36,069 nucleotides of DNA, from assembly GCA_022781395.1 (NCBI GenBank), contig JALETS010000021.1, positions 1 to 36,069 of the forward strand. The letters are read 5' to 3'. Made by a program: the position numbers and the translations under genes. Source of the stretch: Lachnospiraceae bacterium. Lineage in GTDB: Bacteria > Bacillota > Clostridia > Lachnospirales > Lachnospiraceae. The notes below the pieces were generated by a model that was given only the letters and a program-made list of their open reading frames with translations, was not told the origin of the DNA and made no database searches. Shown one piece after another: positions 1-8,276 of the stretch. Position 1 is the stretch's first letter. Every line of letters starts with the position of its first letter.

Positions 1-911
1 TGTATGAGACTACTTCTGTTAAGATTGATGCGGCAGGACAGCGTTTTACGGTGGCTGCCTCCAAGGTAAAATTTGATGGTTTTATGAGTGTGTATACACA
101 AGAGGAAGACAAGGAAGAGAGTAATACGCTGGTTAAGGGAATTACCAAGGATACGAAGCTGTCTTTTGTTTCCTTGGAAGAGAAGCAGCACTTTACCCAG
201 CCGGCACCTCATTATACAGAAGCTTCACTGGTTAGAGCGATGGAGGAGCTGGGAATCGGACGTCCGAGTACCTATGCGCCTACAATCACAACGATTCTTG
301 CCAGAAGATATATTGTAAAAGAGAATAAGAATCTCTATGTGACGGAACTTGGAGAAGTGGTAAATGCCATGATGAAGGAAGCCTTTCCGTCTATTGTGGA
401 TGTAAACTTTACCGCTACGATGGAGGCATTGCTGGATGGTGTGGAAGAAGGCAATGTGAAATGGAAAACCGTAGTACAGAATTTCTATCCGGATCTGGAA
501 GAAGCAGTGCAGAAAGCGGAGAAAGAGCTGCAGGAAGTGGAAATTGCTGACGAACTGTCCGATGAATACTGCGATATGTGTGGCAGACAGATGGTAATCA
601 AGTATGGTCCACACGGCAGATTCTTAGCATGTCCGGGCTTCCCGGAGTGTCGAAACACCAAGCCCTATTTTGAGAAGATCGGTGTACCGTGTCCGAAATG
701 CGGCAAGGATATCGTTCTTAAGAAGACGAAGAAGGGCCGGAAATATTCTGGTTGTATCGGTAATCCCGAATGTGATTTTATGGTATGGCAGAAGCCGGTA
801 AATGAGAAGTGTGACAAATGCGGCTCTATCCTTTTGCAGAAGGGAAATAAGCTGGTCTGCTCCAGTGAAACATGTGGATTTATCAAGGATGCACCTAAGG
901 CAGAAGCATAA
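1..911 (+). CDS. topA: DNA topoisomerase I, C-terminal part (5' end outside window)
   Basis: Type IA topoisomerase that relaxes negative supercoils through a transient 5'-phosphotyrosine link. Only the C-terminal part is present; the reading frame is open from the window edge (first full codon at base 3), so the start at 51 in the ORF track is an artefact. The visible part has the conserved motif GIGRPSTYAPTI, which ends the catalytic core. Three four-cysteine zinc ribbons follow, beginning CDMCGRQ, CPKCGKD and CDKCGSI, as is common in Firmicute TopA. The active-site tyrosine lies upstream of the window. topA also lies a few genes upstream of codY in Bacillus subtilis, so this is ancestral gene order. 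Identification is secure. Confidence 0.95.
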   Translation, partial: YETTSVKIDAAGQRFTVAASKVKFDGFMSVYTQEEDKEESNTLVKGITKDTKLSFVSLEEKQHFTQPAPHYTEASLVRAMEELGIGRPSTYAPTITTILARRYIVKENKNLYVTELGEVVNAMMKEAFPSIVDVNFTATMEALLDGVEEGNVKWKTVVQNFYPDLEEAVQKAEKELQEVEIADELSDEYCDMCGRQMVIKYGPHGRFLACPGFPECRNTKPYFEKIGVPCPKCGKDIVLKKTKKGRKYSGCIGNPECDFMVWQKPVNEKCDKCGSILLQKGNKLVCSSETCGFIKDAPKAEA

Positions 912-943
912 TTTTCTTATTTTGCCCGGAATGTCAGAAAATT
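910..943 (+). terminator. Weak AT-rich stem-loop after topA, possible terminator
   Basis: AATTTTCT (910-917) and AGAAAATT (936-943) form an 8-bp inverted repeat with an 18-nt loop just past the topA stop. No clean T-run follows, so termination is doubtful. The right arm is also part of the CodY box at 929-943, so the symmetry may reflect operator sequence instead. Confidence 0.25.
929..943 (+). promoter_or_regulatory. Candidate CodY-binding box upstream of codY
   Basis: GAATGTCAGAAAATT matches the CodY consensus AATTTTCWGAAAATT at 12 of 15 positions, with a perfect right half. It lies about 50 bp upstream of the -35 element of the putative codY promoter. CodY is known to control its own gene in several Firmicutes, so autoregulation is a reasonable inference. 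The position is rather far upstream for simple blocking of RNA polymerase. Confidence 0.5.
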
Positions 944-988
944 TCAAACAATATATACAAATTGTGGATTAATTGCGCGGAAAACACA

Positions 989-1017
989 TTGAAAACGCTC
1001 AAATAGTATGATAAAAT
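989..1017 (+). promoter_or_regulatory. Sigma-A promoter of codY
   Basis: TTGAAA (989-994) and TAAAAT (1012-1017) are separated by 17 bp, and the -10 carries a TGA extension (1009-1011). A start site would fall near 1024, giving a leader of about 60 nt before the codY ATG. This is the best promoter in the topA-codY gap. Confidence 0.7.
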
Positions 1018-1084
1018 CAATATGTATTGAATTGTGTATCAACAGGCACTTAAGTTACGGTGCAACATATTGAGGAGTAAGGAT

Positions 1085-1870
1085 ATGAGTAGTGTTCAAT
1101 TATTGGATAAGACCAGAAAGATTGGCAAACTCTTGCACAATAACAATTCGGGCAAGGTTGTTTTCAATGACATTTGTGATGTATTGAAGGAAATTTTGGT
1201 TTCTAATGTTCTGGTTATCAGCAGGAAGGGCAAGGTTCTCGGCATCGGAGATATTGCTTCGGTGGAATCTATTACAGAACTGATTGTGGATCACGTGGGC
1301 GGTTTTATTGATCCTATGCTAAATGAGCGCCTTCTGGGAGTTCTTTCTACAAAGGAAAATGTAAATCTGGAGACGCTTGGTTTTGAGAATATTGACACGA
1401 AGCGGTTTGGAGCAGTGATTACGCCGATTGAGATATCGGGTGAGCGGCTCGGCACACTGTTTATCTACAAATGTGATGAGCAGTATGATATCGATGATAT
1501 TATTTTATGTGAGTATGGCACAACCGTTGTGGGTCTGGAAATGCTCCGTGCTGTCAGCGAGGAAAATGCGGAAGAAAACCGTAAGATTGCGGTGGTCAAA
1601 TCAGCGATCAGTACGTTATCCTTCTCTGAGATGGAAGCTATTACCCATATTTTTGACGAACTGAATGGTATGGAAGGCATCCTGGTGGCCAGCAAGATCG
1701 CGGATAAGGTAGGAATTACCCGCTCGGTTATCGTGAATGCACTGCGCAAGTTTGAGAGTGCCGGTGTCATCGAGTCCAGATCTTCCGGTATGAAAGGCAC
1801 ATATATTAAGGTGTTGAATGATGTCGTGTTCGATGAAGTGGAGAGGCTCAAGGAGCAGGGCAGATATTAA
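1085..1870 (+). CDS. codY: GTP-sensing global transcriptional repressor CodY
   Basis: CodY senses branched-chain amino acids and GTP and represses starvation genes, including motility genes in Bacillus. The chosen start gives MSSVQLLDKTRKIGKLL, the usual CodY N-terminus, and a 261-aa protein of normal length. The ORF-track start at 1034 (GTG) adds 17 residues without family support. ATG 1085 follows a GAGGAG-type ribosome site. The N-terminal part is the GAF ligand domain. The C-terminal part is the winged helix, with the near-invariant recognition segment GITRSVIVNALRKFESAG. A terminator follows directly, so codY appears separated from flgB transcriptionally although adjacent to it. It is not preceded by codV-clpQ-clpY as in B. 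subtilis. Confidence 0.97.
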   Translation: MSSVQLLDKTRKIGKLLHNNNSGKVVFNDICDVLKEILVSNVLVISRKGKVLGIGDIASVESITELIVDHVGGFIDPMLNERLLGVLSTKENVNLETLGFENIDTKRFGAVITPIEISGERLGTLFIYKCDEQYDIDDIILCEYGTTVVGLEMLRAVSEENAEENRKIAVVKSAISTLSFSEMEAITHIFDELNGMEGILVASKIADKVGITRSVIVNALRKFESAGVIESRSSGMKGTYIKVLNDVVFDEVERLKEQGRY

Positions 1871-1917
1871 CTGAATATCAGACAATGGATTGTCGGGCGG
1901 ATTTTCCGTCATGAGAG

Positions 1918-1964
1918 AAAGGATTTACACAAAGCGGCATAGAACTGCGCAGTAAATCCTTTTT
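1918..1964 (+). terminator. Rho-independent terminator after codY
   Basis: AAAGGATTTAC (1918-1928) and GTAAATCCTTT (1952-1962) form a perfect 11-bp stem, with GCG/CGC pairing possible inside the loop. A T-rich tract follows (TTTTTATATTTTTT). It lies 47 nt past the codY stop and before the flgB promoter. Confidence 0.85.
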
Positions 1965-2017
1965 ATATTTTTTGTATTATTATGGCGATAAGAATTGTGA
2001 AAATAAATCGAAAAAAC

Positions 2018-2045
2018 TTGTATTTTTCAAGAATTACTTTATAAT
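2018..2045 (+). promoter_or_regulatory. Sigma-A-type promoter of the flgB unit
   Basis: A consensus -10 TATAAT (2040-2045) lies 16 bp after a weak -35 TTGTAT (2018-2023). The start site would be near 2052, about 30 nt before flgB. The spacer holds a degenerate CodY-like palindrome (2021-2036). No good SigD element (TAAA-N15-GCCGATAA) was seen. Confidence 0.65.
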
Positions 2046-2082
2046 GGATTATGGATTGTACTAATGTGGAAGGAGTATGACT

Positions 2083-2478
2083 ATGAGTTTAGTGGATACT
2101 AATGCATTTGACTATATTAACGTGTTGGATAAGGCAGCGGATGCTTCCTGGCTTCGAAATGATGCGATTTCCAATAACATTGCCAATGCAGACACACCCG
2201 GATATAAGAGACAGGACGTGAATTTTGAGACACAGCTTGCCAAGGCGCTTAGAAGCTCCAGATATACATCAATGGACAGCAAGGTTGCCAATGTAAAGAT
2301 GAATCGTCTGAATCCGATTACCTATACGGATTATTCCGGATATTCCTACCGCATTGACGGCAATAATGTGGACCCGGATACAGAGGGAGTATATCTGGCA
2401 AAGAACCAGGTGGTGTATCAGGGATTGACACAGAGTATTAATCAGGAATTTAAGAACTTACAGTCAGTTATGAAATAA
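2083..2478 (+). CDS. flgB: Flagellar proximal rod protein FlgB
   Basis: FlgB is one of the rod subunits that cross the cell wall at the base of the flagellum. ATG 2083 lies 7 nt after GGAAGGAG, while the ORF-track ATG at 2077 would be 1 nt from it, so 2083 is preferred (131 aa, normal size). The N-terminal motif LRNDAISNNIANADTPGYK is the flagellar rod/hook family signature. The C-terminus (VYQGLTQSINQEFKNLQSVMK) is the usual FlgB helix. It is the first gene of the hook-basal body unit, 27 nt before flgC. Confidence 0.95.
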   Translation: MSLVDTNAFDYINVLDKAADASWLRNDAISNNIANADTPGYKRQDVNFETQLAKALRSSRYTSMDSKVANVKMNRLNPITYTDYSGYSYRIDGNNVDPDTEGVYLAKNQVVYQGLTQSINQEFKNLQSVMK

Positions 2479-2505
2479 ATGATTCGGACAGAAAGGATAT
2501 AAGAT

Positions 2506-2952
2506 ATGGGAATGTTTACATCTTTTGATATTAATGCGACCGGTATGACAGCAGAGCGTTACCGCATGGACATTATATCCGAAAATGTTGCCAATGCTAA
2601 TACAACACGTACAGAGGATGGCACACCGTACCGCAGGAAAGTGGTAGTTTTTGAGGAGAAGAATTCTCAGACTCCTTTCCATCAGGTGCTGAATAAGGCA
2701 ACAGACCGTTACTCCGGAACAGGTGTTAAGGTAACGGGAGTTTATGAAGACAAGTGGACGGAGGGTAATATGGTGTATGATCCTTCCCATCCTGATGCAG
2801 ACGAGAATGGCTATGTAATGTATCCCAATGTCAATATCGTGACGGAGATGACCAACCTGATTGATGCGAGTCGTGCTTATCAGGCCAATGCAACAGCATT
2901 CCAGGCAAGCAAGAGCATTGCGACGACCGGGCTGAATATGCTGAACGGTTGA
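2506..2952 (+). CDS. flgC: Flagellar proximal rod protein FlgC
   Basis: A 148-aa rod subunit that assembles with FlgB, FlgF and FlgG. The N-terminal signature is MDIISENVANANTTRTEDG. The central region carries the FlgC-type sequence YPNVNIVTEMTNLIDASRAY, and the end is the conserved helix TTGLNMLNG. AGAAAGGA precedes the ATG. Length and sequence are normal for the family. It lies between flgB and fliE, as in other Firmicutes. Confidence 0.96.
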   Translation: MGMFTSFDINATGMTAERYRMDIISENVANANTTRTEDGTPYRRKVVVFEEKNSQTPFHQVLNKATDRYSGTGVKVTGVYEDKWTEGNMVYDPSHPDADENGYVMYPNVNIVTEMTNLIDASRAYQANATAFQASKSIATTGLNMLNG

Positions 2953-3011
2953 TGGCATTAAGAGAATTATCAGGGGGAATAATAGACTGACGGAATTTTG
3001 GAGGAAGAGAA

Positions 3012-3338
3012 ATGGCATTAGATATTACTGCTTTATATAATGTGACTTCGGGAGCGGTCAAGGAGGCTGCCAAAGCGGCTCCTACAACCAAAACGGAGAC
3101 ATATGAAGCACAGGGATTTGACAATTTATTACATACTGCAATTGATAACCTGAATACAACAAACAGTTATCTGTCAGATGCAGAGAATGAAGAGATTAAA
3201 TGGGCACTTGGAGAGACCGACAATACCCATGACCTGAGTATTGCATTACAGAAGGCTTCCACGTCGCTGCAATATACTGTAGCGATCAGGGACAGGCTTT
3301 TAGAGGCTTATCGTGAACTTATGCAGATGCAGATTTAG
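3012..3338 (+). CDS. fliE: Flagellar hook-basal body complex protein FliE
   Basis: FliE joins the MS ring to the rod and caps the export gate. The protein is 108 aa, typical for FliE. The C-terminal half has the family pattern (DLSIALQKASTSLQYTVAIRD, then a helix ending YRELMQMQI). A strong GGAGGAAG site precedes the ATG. The gene sits between flgC and fliF, its usual place. Confidence 0.93.
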   Translation: MALDITALYNVTSGAVKEAAKAAPTTKTETYEAQGFDNLLHTAIDNLNTTNSYLSDAENEEIKWALGETDNTHDLSIALQKASTSLQYTVAIRDRLLEAYRELMQMQI

Positions 3339-3385
3339 CACTTGCCTAAGCGTGTGAGGGATATACTGAAGGAGATTGGGTTGTT

Positions 3386-4996
3386 GTGGATAAATTAGTA
3401 GATAAACTAAAGGAATTTGGGAACCGTCTGCTGGAGTGGTGGAACCGGTTCACAACGAAACAAAAAACATTGATCATTGCGATTGTCTGTGGTGTTGTGC
3501 TGGCACTTGTTACCATTGTAACTGTGTTGAGACAGCCGCAATATGTGTTGTTACGAGAATGTGAAACGACGGCTGAGGCAGCAGAGGTCAGGGATCTGTT
3601 AGAGGGTGAAGGGCTTGATTTCAATGTATCGGATGACGGTTTGACTGTATCAATCCTGAAAACCCAGCAGTCAGATGCAAACCTGCTGCTTGGCGCAAAT
3701 AATATTCAGGCTGCAAGCTATGGCATAGAAAATGTAACGGACGGAAGTTTTTCAACAACAGAATCCGATAAGCAGAAGAAATACGTGGTATATCTGCAGA
3801 AATACCTGGAACATGATGTGATTTCCAAGTTTACGGCAGTGCAGAGTGCCAGCGTTACACTGAATATTCCTGAAAATGACGGCACTTTGATTTCAACAGA
3901 GGAGGAGTCCTATGCGTGGATTCTTCTGGAATTGAAGGATGAATTTAGTTCAGAGAGCGCGGCCTATCTGGCACGTGCGGTGGCAACTGCAATCGGTAAT
4001 GATACAACGAATAACATTGTAGTCATGGATACGGAAGGCAACATGCTCTTTACCGGTGATGACAATTATACAGTATCCGGCACTGCCAATGCACAGCTTT
4101 CCGTAAAGAGTGAGGCAGAACGTCTTGTGACCGGTGAGGTGCGCAAGGTGATTTTGGGAACCAATGAGTTTGATAATGTTGAGGTAGCAAGTAATCTGGT
4201 ATTGGATTTCTCTACCAAGGACAAAACAGAACATACCTATACACCGGCAGATGGACAGACGCAGGGTGTGTTAAGCCATGAGGATGTATATAATTCCGAA
4301 AATACCAGCGGTACAGGCGGTGTACCGGGTACGGATTCCAATGATGATGATACAACATATGTATTGGAGGATGACACCAATTCTTCCTCCACGGTCAGCG
4401 AAGAATCCCGTGACTACCTGCCTAATGAGACAATCACTACCACGACTACACCGGCAGGTCTGATTGATTATGATAAATCATCTCTGGCGGCATCTTTGAT
4501 TCGCTATAACGTGATCAGAGAAGAGGATGCCGAAACACAGGGACTTTTGGATGGTATTACCTGGGAAGAATATAAGCTGGCCAATAAAGAACGTACCAAA
4601 CTGGAAGTGGATGAGGATTTCTATACGGCAGTATCCAATGCTACGGGCATTTCGGCAGAAAGTATTACGCTGGTAGCTTACAGCGAGAATGTGTTCTTTG
4701 ACAAAGAGGGCTCGAGTATTACCGCAACCGATATCCTGCAGATCATATTGATTGTTGTGATCCTGGCGTTGCTTGCTTTCGTTGTTCTGCGGAGCATGCG
4801 TGGCGAGAAGCACGAAGAGGAAGAAGAAGAGTTATCGGTGGAAAACTTACTGCAGTCCACACCCGAAGTACAGTTAGAAGATATTTCGCTTGAAAATGAA
4901 TCGGAAGAGCGGAGACTGGTCAATAAATTTGTGGAAGAAAATCCGGAAGCGGCAGCAAATCTGCTGCGTAACTGGTTGAATGAAGAGTGGGGGTAG
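3386..4996 (+). CDS. fliF: Flagellar MS-ring protein FliF
   Basis: FliF forms the membrane MS ring on which the flagellum is built. The start is GTG 3386, downstream of GAAGGAG. The 536-aa protein has an N-terminal membrane helix (about 29-49), YscJ/FliF-type ring-building domains, and a low-complexity Thr/Ser/Asp region around 300-355. A second membrane helix lies at about 451-468. An acidic cytoplasmic tail ends in a helix (NPEAAANLLRNWLNEEWG), the conserved FliG-binding segment. fliG starts 5 nt downstream, which fits coupled translation of the two partners. Confidence 0.97.
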   Translation: MDKLVDKLKEFGNRLLEWWNRFTTKQKTLIIAIVCGVVLALVTIVTVLRQPQYVLLRECETTAEAAEVRDLLEGEGLDFNVSDDGLTVSILKTQQSDANLLLGANNIQAASYGIENVTDGSFSTTESDKQKKYVVYLQKYLEHDVISKFTAVQSASVTLNIPENDGTLISTEEESYAWILLELKDEFSSESAAYLARAVATAIGNDTTNNIVVMDTEGNMLFTGDDNYTVSGTANAQLSVKSEAERLVTGEVRKVILGTNEFDNVEVASNLVLDFSTKDKTEHTYTPADGQTQGVLSHEDVYNSENTSGTGGVPGTDSNDDDTTYVLEDDTNSSSTVSEESRDYLPNETITTTTTPAGLIDYDKSSLAASLIRYNVIREEDAETQGLLDGITWEEYKLANKERTKLEVDEDFYTAVSNATGISAESITLVAYSENVFFDKEGSSITATDILQIILIVVILALLAFVVLRSMRGEKHEEEEEELSVENLLQSTPEVQLEDISLENESEERRLVNKFVEENPEAAANLLRNWLNEEWG

Positions 4997-5001
4997 GATA
5001 A

Positions 5002-6021
5002 ATGGCAGCAAGGGCAGCAGAGGAAAAACTTACCGGACTGCAGAAAGCGGCTGTTTTATTGATCGCTCTGGGGCCGGAGAAATCCGCATCAATTTTTAAA
5101 CATCTTAAGGAAGAAGAAATTGAAAGTTTAACATTAGAGATAGCCAACACCAGAAGCATTACACCACAGGTAAAGGAATCAGTGGTCAGTGAATTCTATC
5201 AGGTGTGTCTGGCACAGCAGTATATTGCGGAAGGCGGTATCAACTACGCCAAAGAGCTTTTGGAGCAGTCTTTTGGTGCCGAGAAAGCAATGGATGTTAT
5301 CGGCAAACTGACGGCATCCTTACAGGTAAAACCTTTCGAGTTTGTCAGAAAGACGGATGCAACACAGCTGCTTAACTTTATTCAGGATGAGCATCCGCAG
5401 ACGATTGCCCTGATCCTGTCTTATCTGTCTGCGGCACAGTCGGCACTTATTATATCAGCACTTCCGCCGGATAAGCAGTCCGACGTGGCAAAGCGTATTG
5501 CGATTATGGATAGAACAAGCCCGGATGTTATTAAGGAAGTGGAGAAAGTATTGGAATCGAAGTTATCTTCTCTGGTCAATCAGGATTACACCATTATCGG
5601 TGGTGTGGACGCTATCGTAGATATCCTGAATACGGTAGACCGTGGTACAGAGAAACACATTATGGAGACTCTGGAAATCGAAGAGCCGGAGCTTGCAGAC
5701 GAGATCAGAAAGAAGATGTTCGTATTCGAAGATATCCTGCTGCTTGATGACAGGGCGATTCAGCGTGTGTTGCGAGATGTGGATAACAGTGATCTTGCGA
5801 TTGCCCTGAAAGGTTCCAATGAGGAAGTACAGAATGCAATCTTTAATAACTTGTCCAAACGTCTGGCTGTCATGATTAAGGAAGATATGGAATTCATGGG
5901 TCCTGTACGTATGAAGGATGTGGAAGAGGCACAGCAGAAGATTGTAAATATTATCAGAAAACTGGAAGACTCTGCTGAAATTGTTATCTCCAGAGGCGGA
6001 GGTGACGAGATCATTGTCTAG
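5002..6021 (+). CDS. fliG: Flagellar motor switch protein FliG
   Basis: FliG couples the stator to rotation and switches direction with FliM and FliY. It has 339 aa with the three usual domains. The N-terminal FliF-binding domain begins LTGLQKAAVLLIALG. The middle domain carries the EHPQ motif (residues 130-133) for FliM binding. The C-terminal domain contains the charged torque helix region (about 236-300: KKMFVFEDILLLDDRAIQRVL and MIKEDMEFMGPV). Its 3' end overlaps fliH by 8 nt. Confidence 0.98.
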   Translation: MAARAAEEKLTGLQKAAVLLIALGPEKSASIFKHLKEEEIESLTLEIANTRSITPQVKESVVSEFYQVCLAQQYIAEGGINYAKELLEQSFGAEKAMDVIGKLTASLQVKPFEFVRKTDATQLLNFIQDEHPQTIALILSYLSAAQSALIISALPPDKQSDVAKRIAIMDRTSPDVIKEVEKVLESKLSSLVNQDYTIIGGVDAIVDILNTVDRGTEKHIMETLEIEEPELADEIRKKMFVFEDILLLDDRAIQRVLRDVDNSDLAIALKGSNEEVQNAIFNNLSKRLAVMIKEDMEFMGPVRMKDVEEAQQKIVNIIRKLEDSAEIVISRGGGDEIIV

Positions 6022-6907
6022 GAATCTATATAAGTCGTATTGGGTAGCAGTAGACGAAGATGACAAATGTATTATTGACAGTAATTCCCGTGTCTCGCAG
6101 AGAATTGAGGAATGGGAAGCTATTCATCAGAGACAGCAGGCACAAAATGCTGAATATGATGAGAATGGTGAAGAAGATGCTGAATTTGTAAGCGGTCTGG
6201 GTGGAGAAGCCATTGATGCACTGCTTGCTGATGGGGAAGCCGGTGAAGAAAGCAGAGGCGGTGTTATTAAGGCGGCATCTGTCGACCAGGGACCGGATCT
6301 GGAAGAAATAAGGGCGCAGGCGCAGGAGATAATTGATTCGGCGCAGGCAGAAGCAGACGAAATCAAAGAAGCAGCCCGGCACGAGATAGAGACTGAGCGC
6401 CGCACGGCGATTGAAGCGGGCAGACAACAGGGTTATAACGAGGGCTATCAGCAGGGACTTTCAGAAGCTGATGAAATGAAGCAAGCTGTGGAAGCTGAGA
6501 AACATGAGCTGGAAGCAGACTACGAACAATTGGTGGAGGAACTGGAGCCCCGGTTTGTTGATGCCATTACTGCAGTTTATAATCATATTTTTAATGTGGA
6601 TCTGTCAGACAACAGAGATATCCTGGTGCATTTGATCGATTCTACCTTGAGGAAGGTGGAGAGCAGCAGGACTTTTATTGTACATGTTTCTTCAGAGGAT
6701 TATCCTTATGTAAATATGCAGAAGCAGTCCCTGGTGGAAGGAGCAATAGCAGGAAGAGGTATTATTGAGATCATAGAGGATATTGCGCTTTCCAAAGGTG
6801 CATGTCTGATTGAAACGGATGGCGGAATCTTTGATTGCGGTATTGGTACGCAGTTGGAAGAACTGACGAAAAAATTACGTGTGTTATCTTTTGAAAACGA
6901 CACATGA
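6014..6907 (+). CDS. fliH: Flagellar export apparatus regulator FliH
   Basis: FliH binds the export ATPase FliI and tethers it to the C-ring. The likely start is TTG 6014, 8 nt after a near-perfect GGAGGTGA (5998-6005) inside the end of fliG. It gives MSRNLYKSYWVAVDEDDK and 297 aa. The ORF-track start at 5981 has no such site. The middle is highly charged and alanine/glutamate rich with coiled-coil character (about 95-180) and Gly/Gln repeats (EAGRQQGYNEGYQQG), a FliH hallmark. The C-terminal domain (FVDAITAVYNHIFNVDLSD onward) is FliH/HrpE-like. It precedes fliI. Confidence 0.9.
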   Translation: MSRNLYKSYWVAVDEDDKCIIDSNSRVSQRIEEWEAIHQRQQAQNAEYDENGEEDAEFVSGLGGEAIDALLADGEAGEESRGGVIKAASVDQGPDLEEIRAQAQEIIDSAQAEADEIKEAARHEIETERRTAIEAGRQQGYNEGYQQGLSEADEMKQAVEAEKHELEADYEQLVEELEPRFVDAITAVYNHIFNVDLSDNRDILVHLIDSTLRKVESSRTFIVHVSSEDYPYVNMQKQSLVEGAIAGRGIIEIIEDIALSKGACLIETDGGIFDCGIGTQLEELTKKLRVLSFENDT

Positions 6908-6932
6908 CCGTTATGCGAGAGTGATGTGACCG

Positions 6933-8243
6933 ATGGAAGCAGCGATTAATTTTGATAAATACAGTAAAATAGCGGATGAAACTTTTTTTAAAAAGATGGG
7001 ACGGGTCGAAAATGTGGTCGGGCTTACCATTGAGTCAGCAGGACCGGAAGCCAAACTTGGAGATCTGTGCAGGATATATCCGGCGGATGAAGCTTATGCT
7101 CCAATTGCGGCAGAGGTGGTCGGATTCAAAGACCGCAAAACACTTCTGATGCCCTGTGATAAGACGGATGGTATCGGACTTGGATGTGTGGTGGAAAACA
7201 CAGGTGAACCTTTGACGGTTCCTATAAGTAATGACCTTTTGGGCAAAGTGCTGGACGGACTGGGAAGAATTGACGGACAGTATTTGCAGGGGACATCCTA
7301 TCCGGTAGAGGCGCAGCCTCCGGACCCAATGAGCCGTGAGATCATTTCCGAAGTTCTGCCCCTTGGTGTTAAGGCCATAGATGGTCTGATGACTGTGGGA
7401 AAAGGACAGCGTATCGGCATTTTTGCCGGTTCCGGTGTGGGTAAATCGACTTTGATGGGTATGTTTGCCCGCAACACGAAAGCGGATATTAATGTCATTG
7501 CTCTGATCGGAGAGCGTGGCAGAGAGGTGCGTGAGTTTGTAGAGCGTGACCTTGGAGAAGAAGGTATGAAACGTTCTGTCGTCGTTGTGGCGACTTCCGA
7601 TAAATCAGCATTGGAGAGAAACAAGGCTGCCAAAACGGCTACTGCAATCGCGGAGTATTTCAGGGATCAGGGCAAAGATGTTCTGCTTATGATGGACTCT
7701 TTGACCCGTTTTTCCATGGCACAGCGGGAGATTGGACTTGCCAGCGGAGAACCGCCGGTATCCAGAGGGTATCCGCCCAGTGTATATTCCGAAATGCCCA
7801 AACTTCTGGAGAGAGCCGGTTGCGCAAGCAGAGGCTCCATTACCGGATTGTATACGGTGCTGGTAGACGGTGATGACATGAATGAGCCGATTACGGATAC
7901 TGCAAGAAGTATTCTGGATGGTCATATTATGCTGAACCGTAAGCTTGCCCATAAGAACCATTATCCGGCGATTGACGTGTTACAGAGTATTTCCAGATGT
8001 ATGAGCCAGATTGTGGACAAGGAACACAAGAGTCTTGCCGGTAAATTAAAGAATGTGCTGGCAACCTATAATGAGGCCGAGGATCTGATCAATATCGGCG
8101 CTTATAAGAGTGGCAGTAATCCGAATATTGACTATGCGATATCGAAGATTGATGCCGTTAATGAATTCCTGTTACAGGATGTAGATGCCAAATATGACTA
8201 TGAACAGGCAGTAGACCTACTCCGGGAACTTTTTGCAGAATAG
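6933..8243 (+). CDS. fliI: Flagellum-specific export ATPase FliI
   Basis: FliI is the cytoplasmic ATPase that drives unfolding and docking of export substrates. The 436-aa length is normal. The Walker A motif GSGVGKST is at residues 166-173 and the Walker B stretch VLLMMDSLTRF is at about 250-260. IGERGREVREF (about 192-202) and SRGYPPSVYSEMPKLLERAG are signatures of the T3SS/FliI ATPase family. The ribosome site is weak (GAGAGTGA). It forms the export ATPase set with fliH and fliJ. Confidence 0.98.
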   Translation: MEAAINFDKYSKIADETFFKKMGRVENVVGLTIESAGPEAKLGDLCRIYPADEAYAPIAAEVVGFKDRKTLLMPCDKTDGIGLGCVVENTGEPLTVPISNDLLGKVLDGLGRIDGQYLQGTSYPVEAQPPDPMSREIISEVLPLGVKAIDGLMTVGKGQRIGIFAGSGVGKSTLMGMFARNTKADINVIALIGERGREVREFVERDLGEEGMKRSVVVVATSDKSALERNKAAKTATAIAEYFRDQGKDVLLMMDSLTRFSMAQREIGLASGEPPVSRGYPPSVYSEMPKLLERAGCASRGSITGLYTVLVDGDDMNEPITDTARSILDGHIMLNRKLAHKNHYPAIDVLQSISRCMSQIVDKEHKSLAGKLKNVLATYNEAEDLINIGAYKSGSNPNIDYAISKIDAVNEFLLQDVDAKYDYEQAVDLLRELFAE

Positions 8244-8276
8244 AGCACCGTGGCAGGAAAATAAGAGGTATCGGTC

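Noticed and set aside
1034-1084. Upstream GTG start giving a 278-aa CodY
   Set aside because: The extra residues are not CodY-like. ATG 1085 has a better ribosome site and gives the canonical N-terminus.
225-3124. Minus-strand ORFs such as 225..614, 1465..1851 and 2464..3018
   Set aside because: They lie opposite clear plus-strand genes, have no recognisable domains and look like compositional shadows. The same holds for all other minus-strand entries in the track, including 25659..26258.
5981-6013. Upstream start for FliH
   Set aside because: No ribosome site is visible before 5981, whereas TTG 6014 follows GGAGGTGA at ideal spacing and starts the FliH-like sequence.
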